Part shown: positions 1 to 9,405 of the stretch, piece after piece | Layout: each line of letters starts with the position of its first letter | How positions within the stretch are numbered: position 1 is the stretch's first letter | From: Hypsibius dujardini | Lineage: Eukaryota; Tardigrada; Eutardigrada; Parachela; Hypsibiidae | Length of the DNA stretch: 26,626 bases | Assembly (NCBI GenBank): GCA_001579985.1 | Contig: LRSR01005536.1 | Coordinates: forward strand, 1 to 26,626 | Reading direction: 5' to 3' | Notes under the pieces: model-generated | Databases searched by the model: none | Told to the model about the DNA's origin: nothing | What the model saw: the letters and a program-made list of their open reading frames with translations, nothing else | Translations under genes and position numbers: made by a program

Positions 1-454
1 TTTTCCCTAAAATATATTTTATGGTAAATAAAATAACTACTAATTGTATTATACTGCCGGGTAGTTGGCCTGGCAGCGGGCAGGAACTTTCTAATTAAAA
101 ATGAATTTTCCCCGACTCTGTACGTGGTCGATCTGTTCGATCATCTCTGAGCAAGCGAGTGTCGTCTTTGGTTACTCTTTCTCTTTCTCTCTCTCTCTTC
201 AAACCGTCAAGTGCCTTTTTCTGTGTAAGATGCATGGTTCGTGGATTGAGTTCGCCGCTCATTTGCCTCAGGGGCCGACGCCCCGACCGCAAGAATCACA
301 CAGACAGTCGGGGACGATCTCACTTCTAGAGTACTCACACTCTCCTTTGGAATAACACGATCCGAGTATGCAATGCAAGACTACCGCATTGTGCCTTGCA
401 CCTAGTCAGGAGTTGTAGAACTCCATCGTACACATATATTGAAATGAACTTTTT

Positions 455-820
455 TTAATCTGTCCCAAGCAAAATTCCATTGAAATTGATTGGCATCAGC
501 CAAAAAAATTTCGAATTATAGGGGGCGGAGCTAGGAGATAATCTTCCAAAACTACCCTCACAATGCCAGACCGTTTCGAAAAGTACTCGTAGCTCCGCCC
601 CCTGATCTCTGACAGACATTTCGCTGATGCCAGAAGATTCCAAATCTAATTGCGGATGGGAAAGTGTCAAGAAAAGTTTATTTTGATTTGTTCATTTGAG
701 TTCCACTGTATATATAATACCGGAATTGCTACTGTGACAAGGTTTAGGCCAGAAAAACGGGTGATTAGGCTTACTTGTTAGGCCGGACTCCTCCTACGAA
801 TCATACGTTAGGGGGAGCGG
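455..820. repeat. Fold-back (palindromic) dispersed repeat, copy A
   Basis: The ends are imperfect inverted repeats. The left side reads cccaagcaaaattcca, then a ggcatcagcc block, then agggggcggagct. The right side has the mirror images agctccgccccct, gctgatgcc and a terminus ending in gatggg. The same architecture recurs at 9060-9405 (copy B), and half of it at 14995-15165 (copy C). Copies A and B also stay similar beyond the palindrome (aaaagttta, then a ggccagaaa block, then a CTCCT...GGGGGAG stretch), so the element is longer than the fold-back. No coding capacity is seen. This is consistent with a non-autonomous mobile element; the exact ends are uncertain. Confidence 0.7.
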
Positions 821-1105
821 CTTAACGCCGAGAAAAGTGGGCTCTAAATTTAAAATCTCCGAGTCAGCCGTCGCAGCCGGTTTCTTTCGATATAGACGGT
901 TAGATGGGACTGGGGGGAGGGAAGAGGAGGTGGGAAGGAAGCGGAATGCGAGCACGATCGATCGTGCCACGGAGGCGCGGAGAGCTCCCGTCCTTCGCTG
1001 CCTTACTGCATCTACTGAAGGCCTCGGTCGATCTCCCCTCTGAGCCTGAGTAAGTACTCTCAAAATTCGTCCCACTCCCGCCACGTTAATGTGTCACCGC
1101 ATTTG

Positions 1106-1164
1106 ACCGTCTGTCTGTCCTGTCTGTCTGTCTCGGTCGGTCGGTCGGTCCGTCCGTCCGTCTC
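1106..1164. repeat. CTGT / CGGT / CCGT microsatellite
   Basis: Tandem tetranucleotides shift from CTGT through CGGT to CCGT within 60 bp, as expected for slippage followed by point mutation of one ancestral unit. Confidence 0.85.
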
Positions 1165-1988
1165 GCTCGTGCACCCTCCTCCTCCGTCGTAGTACTCAAG
1201 CCCCAGTCATAGTAGTCGTACGTATGTCTTTCAGTAGTACTTGGACATGCAAAAATGCGTCGCCTCTAAGTTATAAGCCCCAACAAAAAGCGCCCCTCTT
1301 ATGCCTGCCTTGATTGTACCCGCACCCCTTCCCATATCCCATTCCCCTCCATCTGGCTGGATCCCTCGCGCCTTTACTACGCTCTTACCACACAATAATC
1401 ACACACACACATGCACAGACAGACAGACACATGCGCACACCACCACACACGCAACACGAACCAGGACGGAAATTTAGCGAAAGGGGAGCACGATATACTG
1501 GTATACGGATTGTCCTCCATTTTGCAGGCAAGCTGTCGAAAAAACTCCCCTCACCATCCCCGTGCCGCATCGGCAAACCGTTAATTAACCGAACGTTACA
1601 CGAGTCTATATAGCTCGTCCAAATGTGTACTTTTTATATACAACGGGGAATTTACTTTTAATCCACCACTCTTCATTCAAGACTCCATTTCCCGTTGACC
1701 GGGTAATAGACGCAGTACTAGAAGTAATTCCACCGATTTCAGCGATTTGAATTGAACTCATCAACCACACGCGCACAGTGACTCTGTGCTTGTCTATGTC
1801 TGCCTGTCAGTTGGCGCATTGCGATTTTTTCCCTCTTCACCTCCTCCTTCCTTCCTGCCTGTATATCGTATCTTCAATCACCAGCTCTTACTGGAAATTA
1901 TCAGGATATTTTATTCATTCATTTATTCTTTTTTATTTATTTATTTCGTATTATTATTTTCGCGGGACTTTTTTACTGTCGCACGACG

Positions 1989-3207
1989 ATGGATCAGTCG
2001 AACGGTGTAGTGCTGATTAAGGAGCACATGCGGCGTGTGAGCACCCTCGGGTCGGAGTACGATGAGTGCGGGACGCGACTGCTGCGGGATCGCGGCCTGT
2101 TGCCGTGTCGGATGCGTAAGATTTGGGGCACGCTGGCGTTGTTTCAGTTCCTCACCGGGGCGGCCTTACTTATCACCGATATCTACGGTAATAATAATAA
2201 AATTTGAGTGTATGTCTGTTGTCTTATCTTATGATGTTACGTGTTAAGTGTGAGCGTGTGTAAAGAGGCTTGACCACTCGTTTTAACAAGTGTTGTATGG
2301 GTCGTTGAGTTTCAGTATTATTAAGTGAAGTGTCTGGCCACAGTTTATCGGCGACTTGGTTGATTGCAATTTTTGCTTTGAAGTTGATACCACAAAAATG
2401 TCGATTCGACTTGGAAAATAATTACTATTATTATTTAATTATAACAAATTTTCCACTTATAAAAGACTGGTTTAATGTTTTCCCGATTGAAAGGTTTCTT
2501 TTAAAATATAATCCCGGTACTGGAACGATATTTCGAGGTTCGTGAGAAGTTCGATTTTTGCAGTGAAGCGATTTGATTTTTAAAGGCTGCTACTTAGATT
2601 GATTCATTGATTGTAATGTTTATTTTTAACATTTTGATTGTTTGATTTGTATTTGACATTGCACTTGCAATGAAACACGTCTCACTGATTCATTGAAGTG
2701 ATGAAGTGAACGTGTTAGGTTTTGGGGTTGTATTTCATATAGATTGATTCAAGTATTCATTTGAATGAGTGGTTGGAAAAAGCCGGCTTCGAAAGACTCC
2801 CTTCTTGAATACTCCCCTGGAATATAAATGCCAACGTCAGCCATTATAAACATAGATTTTTTTACTAGTAATTTAAGTAGCTTTTATTTTGATCTCGTAC
2901 TTATGTACATGTAGATATTTTGGAAGCGTATTTTTGAGGTAACACGAATTTGGGGTGATCCGATATAATCGATCCATTACACCAGCGGGGCAATCTATCT
3001 TTGGAGCGTGCAAAAATCTGTCAGCGGATTGACTAATCACTTTAAAATACGATACTTTCAAATATAATTACTTTGGTACGGCCTCAAATTACAGGGGCAG
3101 TTGAAAACAAACAATTAGCTTTGACAGTTCCCACTTCCCACTTATCTGTCTAACCCAAAATATCAGTCTGTCTGCCTGTTTGTTTGTCTGTCTGTCTGTC
3201 TGTCTGT

Positions 3208-3244
<37 letters not shown>

Positions 3245-3989
3245 TGTCTGTCTTTCTGTCTTTCTATCTATCTGTCTACCAGCCTTCCTGTCTTTTATCA
3301 GTCTTTCTGTCTGTCTTCCTGTCTTCCTGCCTGCCTGTTGGTCCGACTGTCTATCTACCTTTAATCTGCCCTTTACTTTCCTGCCTTTGTCGCTACCTTC
3401 TGGTCTGTCCGTAACTTTTTATGCTTTTTTATCCCCTGCCTCTCTTTGATCTACCAGAACTACGATCGACATTAATATCCTTCTCCTCGCTCACTATCCT
3501 TATTTTACAGCCCATAATCCGATCTCACACGTCAACCCGCTCCTCTCCTCCGAGAACACCAAGCTCATCTACTTCCGGTTCGACCTCTACCTCGGCATCC
3601 TGTCCGCGGTGGCGCAGCTGATCGCGGCCTTCCTTGGGCTCCTCCCCCTGGGAATCCCGTGCCGGGTTTACCCTCCGGCTAAGTACCGCACCGGCCACTT
3701 TCTCTTCTCTGTCTTCGCGGCCTGCCTCATGGTCATCAGCGCCGTCTCCTACGGCATCATCCTCTCCAACATCTCGCAGGACGCCAAGCTCGCCAAGACC
3801 ATTCAGCAGGAGAGCGCGCTGCAGCGCGAACAGCGCACCCGCGACGTCGTCTTCACCTTCAAGATCCTCCTGAGTCTGCTTATTATCCTCTCCATCGGGG
3901 CGGTGGTCAACTTTCTCGCCGTCGTGGCGGTCTGCACGGCCAACCGGAAGTGCCACCGCAACTGCAAGGTCTGCTCGGCGGAGAACTGA
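1989..3989 (+). CDS. Four-pass membrane protein of unknown family (two exons)
   Basis: Exons are 1989-2187 and 3511-3989. The donor is GTAATA, the acceptor follows TATTTTACAG, and the intron is phase 1. The joined frame gives 225 residues. Four hydrophobic segments lie at about residues 47-66, 93-114, 130-151 and 185-207. The N-terminal 46 residues are polar with several Arg/Lys before TM1, which favours a cytosolic N-terminus. The TM1-TM2 loop (about 67-92) and the TM3-TM4 loop (about 152-184) would then be outside; the latter has an N-glycosylation sequon (Asn153-Ile-Ser). The C-tail has four cysteines (208, 214, 218, 221) among basic residues, possible palmitoylation sites. The size and topology resemble small tetraspan groups (MS4A, MARVEL-like, sarcospan-like). 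There is no Cys-Cys-Gly motif, so it is not a true tetraspanin, and no claudin W-LW-C-C signature. The start is the first ATG of this frame next to the hydrophilic N-terminus. Function is unknown. Confidence 0.75.
3165..3360. repeat. TCTG/CCTG tetranucleotide array in the intron of the four-pass gene
   Basis: An uninterrupted (TGTC)n tract runs into (TGCC)n and then a degenerate tail of TGTC/TTCC/TATC units. It lies in the 1.3-kb intron, about 150-350 bp upstream of the acceptor. The long Cys-Leu-Ser-Val frames across it come only from the repeat. Confidence 0.9.
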
Positions 3990-5605
3990 GACGGAGAGGT
4001 CTCTCTTCTCATCCTCAGAAAATCAACACACTCTCACACTCACGGATCTGTCTGCCTATTTGTGGATCTGTCTAGCAGAGGCTTTTTGTGGCGTTGTTTT
4101 TTCCCATCTCTGAATGTCTGTCTGTCTGCTGTCTGTCGCTTGGACGGGCATACAGGCAAACCGACTTTTCAAGAGAATGAGATTTTTTAGTTGATTTTTG
4201 CATTGGGGATCTTGATGCAGACGGGAAGCTCGTGTTTACGGCGGATATCCAAAGGGATGGTTTTCAAGTTTTAGTTTACTTTTTCCCCCTCTGTGAGAGA
4301 TGCTCGCGGAATGCGCATGTGCAGCTGCGGCGGCACCGCACTTCGTGGAGATTTTTGTCTTTTACTTTCATCAGTTCCTTTTTTCCTAATTTGACATTAT
4401 TTAAGTGAAGAAGCGTTGTAAGAGTTGCTCCTTGTCTGTGTGCAATCCTCTAATGTTTACAGCGGAAAAAGCATAAATGCCATGGCGGACTTAGACTTCA
4501 GTGCTGTGTTTCCCTGTTTGTCTGCCTATTTCTTTGCCTGTCTGTCTGTTTGTTTGTTTGCCCGCCTGTTTGCCTGTCTGTCTATTTGACTGTCTATCTG
4601 ACTGTCTGTCCGTCTGCTTATTTCCCTCATTGCTTGTGTGGTTGTGTGTCAGTCCGTCTGTCTGTTTATCGGTCAGTTAGTCTGTCGTTGTCTGTCTGTA
4701 TCGATTTGGTTGTGTGCCCTATGGTCGACTGTCGACTTATTTACTTTCTCTTGTACGTTAGAAATTCTGGTATTTACTTTTAACTGCATGGGTATGAAAC
4801 TTCATAGAAAGTGCTACGATGCCACTTACAGGCGGGATTTTTTTATCTCGAGTTTCCGCTCTCGCTTTAAAAAAAATAAAGAGAAGAGGCCCTTTGCTTG
4901 TGGATTTTTGTTCACATGCAGTTCAGTAGGGTTTTCAAAAATAATGACGATATCGAGCACTCACTATGCCAAATATTGATCGATATGGTTTGTCTCAATG
5001 CGGGAACCTCAGCTCAAAAGAAGGGCGTCAATGGCTGGTTGGTACGCAATTGCGCATCTGCTTTCGATTGAATTGTCGTGCCTCGTCTGTGCACGGGATG
5101 TGCGGGAGATCGTTTTGTGCGAATAATGGGGCGAGCGAGGAGCTTAGAAAACACAGGGGTCTCTGTTTTGTGCTCCGCTCAATGAGAGTGATGAGGAAGA
5201 AAAAAGAGAGACGCTATATAAAAATACTTGTATACAGACACGCGTCAATACTGTATGTGACCAACGAACGACCCCCGTCTTGTGGATGATCGATTTTTTT
5301 CTGACTGCTTGGGCTATTTATTGGCGGTTGGTTCCGTTGGGCTGGAGTGGAGGGTAAGTCATGTCGCACCATATAGGCAAGGAGCCTGTTTGAACTGATG
5401 GGATGCTTGGGGAGAGCGCTAATAAAGATGGCAATGTGTACGTGCTCTTGAAAATAGGGACTACGGACCATTTGCGTGCCGGAAACATCCGGAGAGAGTG
5501 CATCCTAAATGTATTTCGCACAGTGAATGGTGTTGGGACGATGAAGAAGCAGACAGTCATCTAAGATGAACAGTGAAATAGGTAGACAGACGGATAACCT
5601 GACGA
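3990..5605. other. Intergenic stretch with TCTG microsatellites
   Basis: No supported gene. Short TCTG arrays occur near 4100-4135 and 4503-4705. An AATAAA at 4875-4880 is nearly 900 bp past the stop of the four-pass gene, so its use as a poly(A) signal is only a guess. A 107-codon frame at 4966-5289 has no recognisable composition. The outer end of the left inverted-duplication arm begins in the CAGA array at 5606. Confidence 0.5.
4503..4705. repeat. Degenerate TCTG microsatellite
   Basis: About 200 bp of interrupted TGTC units with TGTT, TATC and TGAC variants; an older, decayed version of the arrays seen elsewhere in the window. Confidence 0.8.
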
Positions 5606-5660
<55 letters not shown>

Positions 5661-5661
5661 A
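5606..5661. repeat. CAGA microsatellite at outer end of left arm
   Basis: About 14 CAGA units with one CAAA interruption. The mirror-image TGTC array at 20112-20181 occupies the same place in the right arm. Beyond it the two arms no longer match, so the repeat marks the outer duplication boundary. Confidence 0.9.
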
Positions 5662-5955
5662 AAGTATATAGTATCGGTCCCCCAATATACGCACTGGAAT
5701 AAAGACAGCGTGTATGAAGTGGCAGATGGGTCTTCGTCGGTGAACTCTGATAAAAGTTTGCCGGTACCTCTAGTCTGGGATGATGACTCCCAGGGTCTTC
5801 GAAGTTCGCTTAGCTCTTGAGCGAACTAATCGCCTTCATCATTCTTGATTAATTACCCGCCTGGAGTACATAATCTGTATACTGTCAGTGTCAGTGTGTT
5901 GTTTTTAGGTAGTTGTCCACAAATTAGCTGAGTATATGAATAGCTAATTACCGTT

Positions 5956-5961
5956 CACGTG
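5956..5961. promoter_or_regulatory. CACGTG palindrome upstream of secreted-protein gene (left copy)
   Basis: A canonical E-box core lies about 360 bp upstream of the start codon. The bases flanking it differ between the two arms, but the hexamer is kept in the right arm at 19805-19810. Retention in both copies is suggestive only; function is inferred. Confidence 0.3.
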
Positions 5962-6210
5962 AATGGCAATATCAAGGCTATCATCAACGGATAATTGATA
6001 GCAGGACAACACCCTCATTCGCTTCCGGGGGCCTCGCACATTCAATTTCCAGTGCAAGGGTGCCGGTAAATATCGAAGAAAATATCATCATGGGCCCCAT
6101 CGAACTCCAACCAGGTACAGGTGGACGAACTCGATACATTCGTGACGCTAAAAGTATCGAAACAGTAGTTGTTGGTACCTCCCGGAGGGCATCAGATTTC
6201 CTGCCCTGCA

Positions 6211-6218
6211 TATAAAAT
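6211..6218 (+). promoter_or_regulatory. TATA box of left secreted-protein gene
   Basis: TATAAAAT lies 108 bp upstream of the ATG. The same element sits at exactly the same distance in the right copy. Transcription would start near 6240, giving a leader of roughly 80 nt. The sequence between the TATA box and the ATG is identical in the two arms as far as I can compare by eye. Confidence 0.65.
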
Positions 6219-6318
6219 CGCATAGGCAAAACAACAAGACTGGATTAGGTATCCTTCGTGTTTTTTAATAGCGAAATACAGTTATTTTCTTTCGGAATAC
6301 TTATCCCGTTCCCCCACG

Positions 6319-7101
6319 ATGATCTGTCTTCCTGCGCAGGTGGCGGTCTGCTTGACCACTCTTCTGGGCGCCTTGGTGTGGAGAGTCCAGGGGAATCCGT
6401 CCAGCGCGTATGGTGTCTCCCACCACAAAACGAACGACGGGGAGGACTTTAAAGCCATCATCCTCGCAGCTGCGCCCACTAGTAAGTTCATCAAATGTCA
6501 ATTGGTCATACTTTGGGTCGACCCACGTATATTTTCTGTATAACTTTAAATAATAGGTATGAATTGAATTGAAATACAATTTATTATTTAGCGTGGGATT
6601 TAAAATAAGATGCGGATGTAAAGTGCATTTCAATACTTTTAATTAGAAATCAGTGCTGTGTTCAGATACTTAAAAAATACTTATAAATATATAATTGCAT
6701 TGGATATAATGGCAGTTTTCTCCCATGTTTCCACAGGTTGCTCTGCCTGTTACACCGCCGCGTCGTTTCCATCGCCCAACACAGCGGCGCCCTACGCGGG
6801 TTGTGTCGGGTCGGACTGTCTGGTATACTCACTGGCCTCGCAGGCCAACTGCCGGATGGTGGTGGCGGAGGGCCCCCAGTTCAACGCCCTGTGGGCCGCT
6901 GGCTTGAACACCAACATCGATAAGACCCTCAAGGGCGGCGACATTGTTGCCTACCAGTGGCGGTCCTTCGGCGGCACTTGGGGTCCCTGGTACGTGACCG
7001 GCGTCAACGACATCGACAACAAGATCAACGCCGGCTGCGGGATGCGTCGGCAGTGGTCCTACTTCTATGACCATGTGCACAGCTACATCATCTGCACGTA
7101 G
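6319..7101 (+). CDS. Secreted protein of unknown family, left copy (two exons)
   Basis: Exons are 6319-6481 and 6737-7101. The donor is GTAAGT, the acceptor follows TTTCCACAG, and the intron is 255 bp in phase 1. The product has 175 residues. Residues 1-25 form a signal peptide (hydrophobic core about 7-20, likely cleavage after Gly25), so it should be secreted. The mature chain has seven cysteines (56, 59, 77, 82, 93, 155, 174) and is rich in Trp and Tyr in its second half. It contains a Lys-Gly-Gly-Asp-Ile block (120-124), a [14 protein letters not shown] block (135-148) and an aromatic C-terminus ending YIICT. Seven cysteines imply one unpaired or a disulfide-linked dimer. I recognise no domain. 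A near-identical copy lies inverted at 18100-19447; across the CDS I count 18 base differences, 11 changing residues and 7 silent. The intact frames and the moderate replacement-to-silent ratio suggest both copies are, or recently were, functional. Confidence 0.85.
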
Positions 7102-7272
7102 AGACGTCGTAGGCGTCGTCGTCTTCATGTTGGAGAATTTTTTTTAATTTTATCGGTGTGAGATAAATTGTTTTGTTTGGCTTTGTTTTGACACGAAGAA
7201 ATTCATCTTTTCGACAGAATTCAAACCCCGCAGAATTGGAGTAGATAAACAAGTAGTCAATCAGTTCGAATA

Positions 7273-7549
7273 ACAGATAAACAGACAGACAGACCGACCG
7301 ACCGACAGACAGACACAGACAGACAGACACAGACAGGCACAGACAGACACAGACAGACAGACACAGACAGACACAGACAGACACAGACAGGCACAGACAG
7401 ACACAGACAGGCACAGACAGACACAGACAGACAGACACAGACAGACACAGACAGGCACAGACAGACACAGACAGATACAGACAGGCATAGACAGACACAG
7501 ACAGACACAGGCAGGCACAGACAGACACAGACAGACAGACAAACAGACA
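7273..7549. repeat. Compound CAGACA/CAGG minisatellite
   Basis: About 277 bp built from CAGA and CACAGA units in a higher-order order (cacagacaggcacagacaga and variants), not a simple tetramer. The CAGGCA variant recurs at semi-regular spacing, suggesting amplification of a longer composite unit. It abuts the inner end of the left inverted-duplication arm. Confidence 0.9.
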
Positions 7550-8209
7550 CATCGGTTGACCGTTCAAACACTAACTATGAAACGCTTCGTTCTGTTGGGT
7601 CACGGTTATTCCAGTGGACATGCAAAACTGGCACTTTGCCCCCCCCCCCCCAATGGAATATTTACTAGAGAAGAAATGAGAACTCTGAGTGGAAACAATT
7701 CTCAAAACCAAGCCCAGATGCATTGGACTCGCTCAAAGAAGAACACACTGCGGCAGTGTCTAAATCTTTCACTGTCCTGGCTCGATTAATCTTGCCAACT
7801 GGAAATATCAGTTTAGACGGTACTAACGCAGCAACACCCCACAAATTCCCGTTTACTGTCGGGTGAGCTTCTATGGAATCCCGCCCAAAGTTCTATAAAA
7901 CCACCGAAGGAAGGAGAACATTTATTCAGCTTGCAATTGGCAATTACGCCTCTTACACAATTGTGTCTCTCTTGGGACGCGATGCCCGACAGAGTATAGC
8001 AAAACTACATTGTCTCGACCCCAGAGAACACCCTAGAGCTACTTCTGTAGGATACTTTCCTTTGTAAGCACTTTATTTAGTGGGAAGCACGTACACTTGA
8101 CACTGCATGATACTGTCAGGTCCCCCGCTCTCCCATCGGGAGGCGAACAAATGAGAGCTGTAAAATCACCTTTCAGCTATCTCAATTCAACAGCTACGTG
8201 CCCTATATG

Positions 8210-8640
8210 TCTCTAGGCATCCACTTAGGCTACATGTCCCTCTCCTCTTCTCCCTTTTTGTCCCCTCCTCTTTTTTATTTTCCCAGGTTGATCAATGTCC
8301 TCTATCTAAATAAAGTGCGGATTGATTTTTATGAATCCTTATTTTATCCTCATTACAAAAGAGTTTAACCCCAAAAAATTGGACATTGCCTTAGCGAGTG
8401 CGGAGTGAGAAACATTTACTCGACCAATGCCCAAATCTTGGGATTTTTGCACTAAACAATTGAGGAACAATTGGGCTTCCCAAAATTATCAAATTTGTTA
8501 TGATGACTCAAGGGGATCATGGACCAACACTCAGAAAAGCAACATCGGACAAAAGTGAGAAGGGGGGAGTTGTAGCCTAAACCCTAGATCTCGGTGAAAG
8601 TTTCCGCCCACTTTGAGGGCCCACGCATACGGACAGGCAT
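8210..8640 (+). repeat. Dispersed repeat pair, copy 1
   Basis: This region matches 16045-16480 in the same orientation. Shared blocks include cttaggct, a CT-rich tract, agtttaaccccaaaa, attggac, gagcgagt.cggagtga, caattg followed by cttcccaaaa or ctttccaaaa, and gacaaaa before a G-rich purine tract. Small insertions and deletions separate the blocks. There is no protein coding potential, so it is most likely an old non-autonomous mobile element. Ends are approximate. Confidence 0.65.
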
Positions 8641-9059
8641 AACCCAAAGACACCCACTCGCCCTTCACCATTATACGTTCTGGAGGATTGAGCCAAGAAG
8701 ACTTTCCTAATGGCAGGCATACAACCGATAATTACACCTCGATGCCAGAGTTGTTTGCTCTCCCGAAAGACGTGCGTGACGTGAGCGTGAGCATTAATGA
8801 CACTGACAAGCTAATGCCCAAGTACAGCTTGTGTAGTGTAATAGCATATTCTCGTGTGCATTCATGGGTTCGTGTGCGCTGTGATGAGACGCTAATCCAG
8901 TGGCGATCTCTCTTCGGTGACAAATCCAGCGTGTTGTGTCTTCAAATACCCAAATTTAAAGGGAGGGTGCCCTATTGCAAGCCACCCCTTTTTGAGTCCC
9001 ACTTGGCAATTCCAGTGTTGGGAGGCCTTTCCAATACGTAAACATAACTTTTCTTAACA

Positions 9060-9405
9060 CTATCCCATCCAAAATTCAATTAGCAATCGACTGGTATCAG
9101 CTGAAAATAATTTCGCATTCAGGGGGCGGAGCCAGGTGTAGTTTGCGAAGATGACTGGAAAGGCGAGCGTAGCTGTTAAAAATTGACAATAGCTCCGCCT
9201 CCGAAGCCCGGAATAATATTTGGTTGATGCCAATCGATTCAAAATTGAATTTTAAATGGGCTAGTAACGAAATAAGTTTACATTAGTATATAGATCCACT
9301 CCCACTATACTAAAATTATGCAAGGTGGCCAGAAATGGAACCCAAAAAGGGGTGGCTAGAATAGAAGCACCCTCCTCGTACTGTACGTGTGGGGGGGGGG
9401 GAGAA
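9060..9405. repeat. Fold-back dispersed repeat, copy B
   Basis: The left side reads cccatccaaaattcaatt, a ggtatcagc block and agggggcggagcc. The right side has agctccgcctcc, a gatgccaatcgattc block and ends aattttaaatggg. The palindrome resembles copy A at 455, including the internal order of blocks, and similarity continues past it to a G-run at about 9391-9400. Confidence 0.7.

Larger units (their letters stand above)
1..1988. other. Intergenic stretch, no gene recognised
   Basis: No reading frame here shows recognisable protein composition or joins to neighbouring exons. The stretch holds a fold-back repeat (about 455-820), a GC-rich patch with purine-rich tracts around 895-1000, a CTGT/CGGT/CCGT microsatellite (1106-1164), a CA-rich tract near 1400-1450 and a T-rich tract just before the first gene (about 1915-1975). 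The last part probably carries the promoter and 5' leader of the gene starting at 1989, but I see no clear TATA element. Confidence 0.5.
5606..7240 (+). repeat. Left arm of a ~1.6-2.2 kb inverted duplication
   Basis: This segment matches the reverse complement of 17955-20181 from a shared CAGA/TCTG array at the outer end, through a common promoter region and both exons of the secreted-protein gene, to the 3' flank (ggctttgttttgacacgaag and the following 50 bp). Identity is very high in 5850-6481 and in exon 2, roughly 80% in the outer flank (5660-5820), and low in the intron. The inner end of this arm stops just before the CAGA array at 7273. The two arms are separated by about 10.7 kb holding the SLC1 gene. 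Confidence 0.9.

Noticed and set aside
1989-3989. Tetraspanin assignment for the first gene
   Set aside because: No Cys-Cys-Gly motif and the second outer loop is only about 30 residues with no cysteines.
4966-5289. 107-codon plus-strand ORF
   Set aside because: Basic low-information composition, ending in a spacer region, with no family resemblance.
7273-7549. CRISPR-like array
   Set aside because: Units are 4-14 bp without spacers, and the DNA is from an intron-bearing eukaryote.
7088-7571. Long minus-strand frames rich in Cys-Leu-Ser-Val (and similar frames at 3180-3449, 4550-4783, 14448-14636, 19953-20321, 24815-25100)
   Set aside because: They are translations of TCTG/CAGA arrays, open in all frames because the repeat lacks stops; no start context, splice partners or non-repeat protein sequence.
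8688-9041. 117-codon plus-strand ORF
   Set aside because: No recognisable motif and no flanking exons; length is within chance for this composition.
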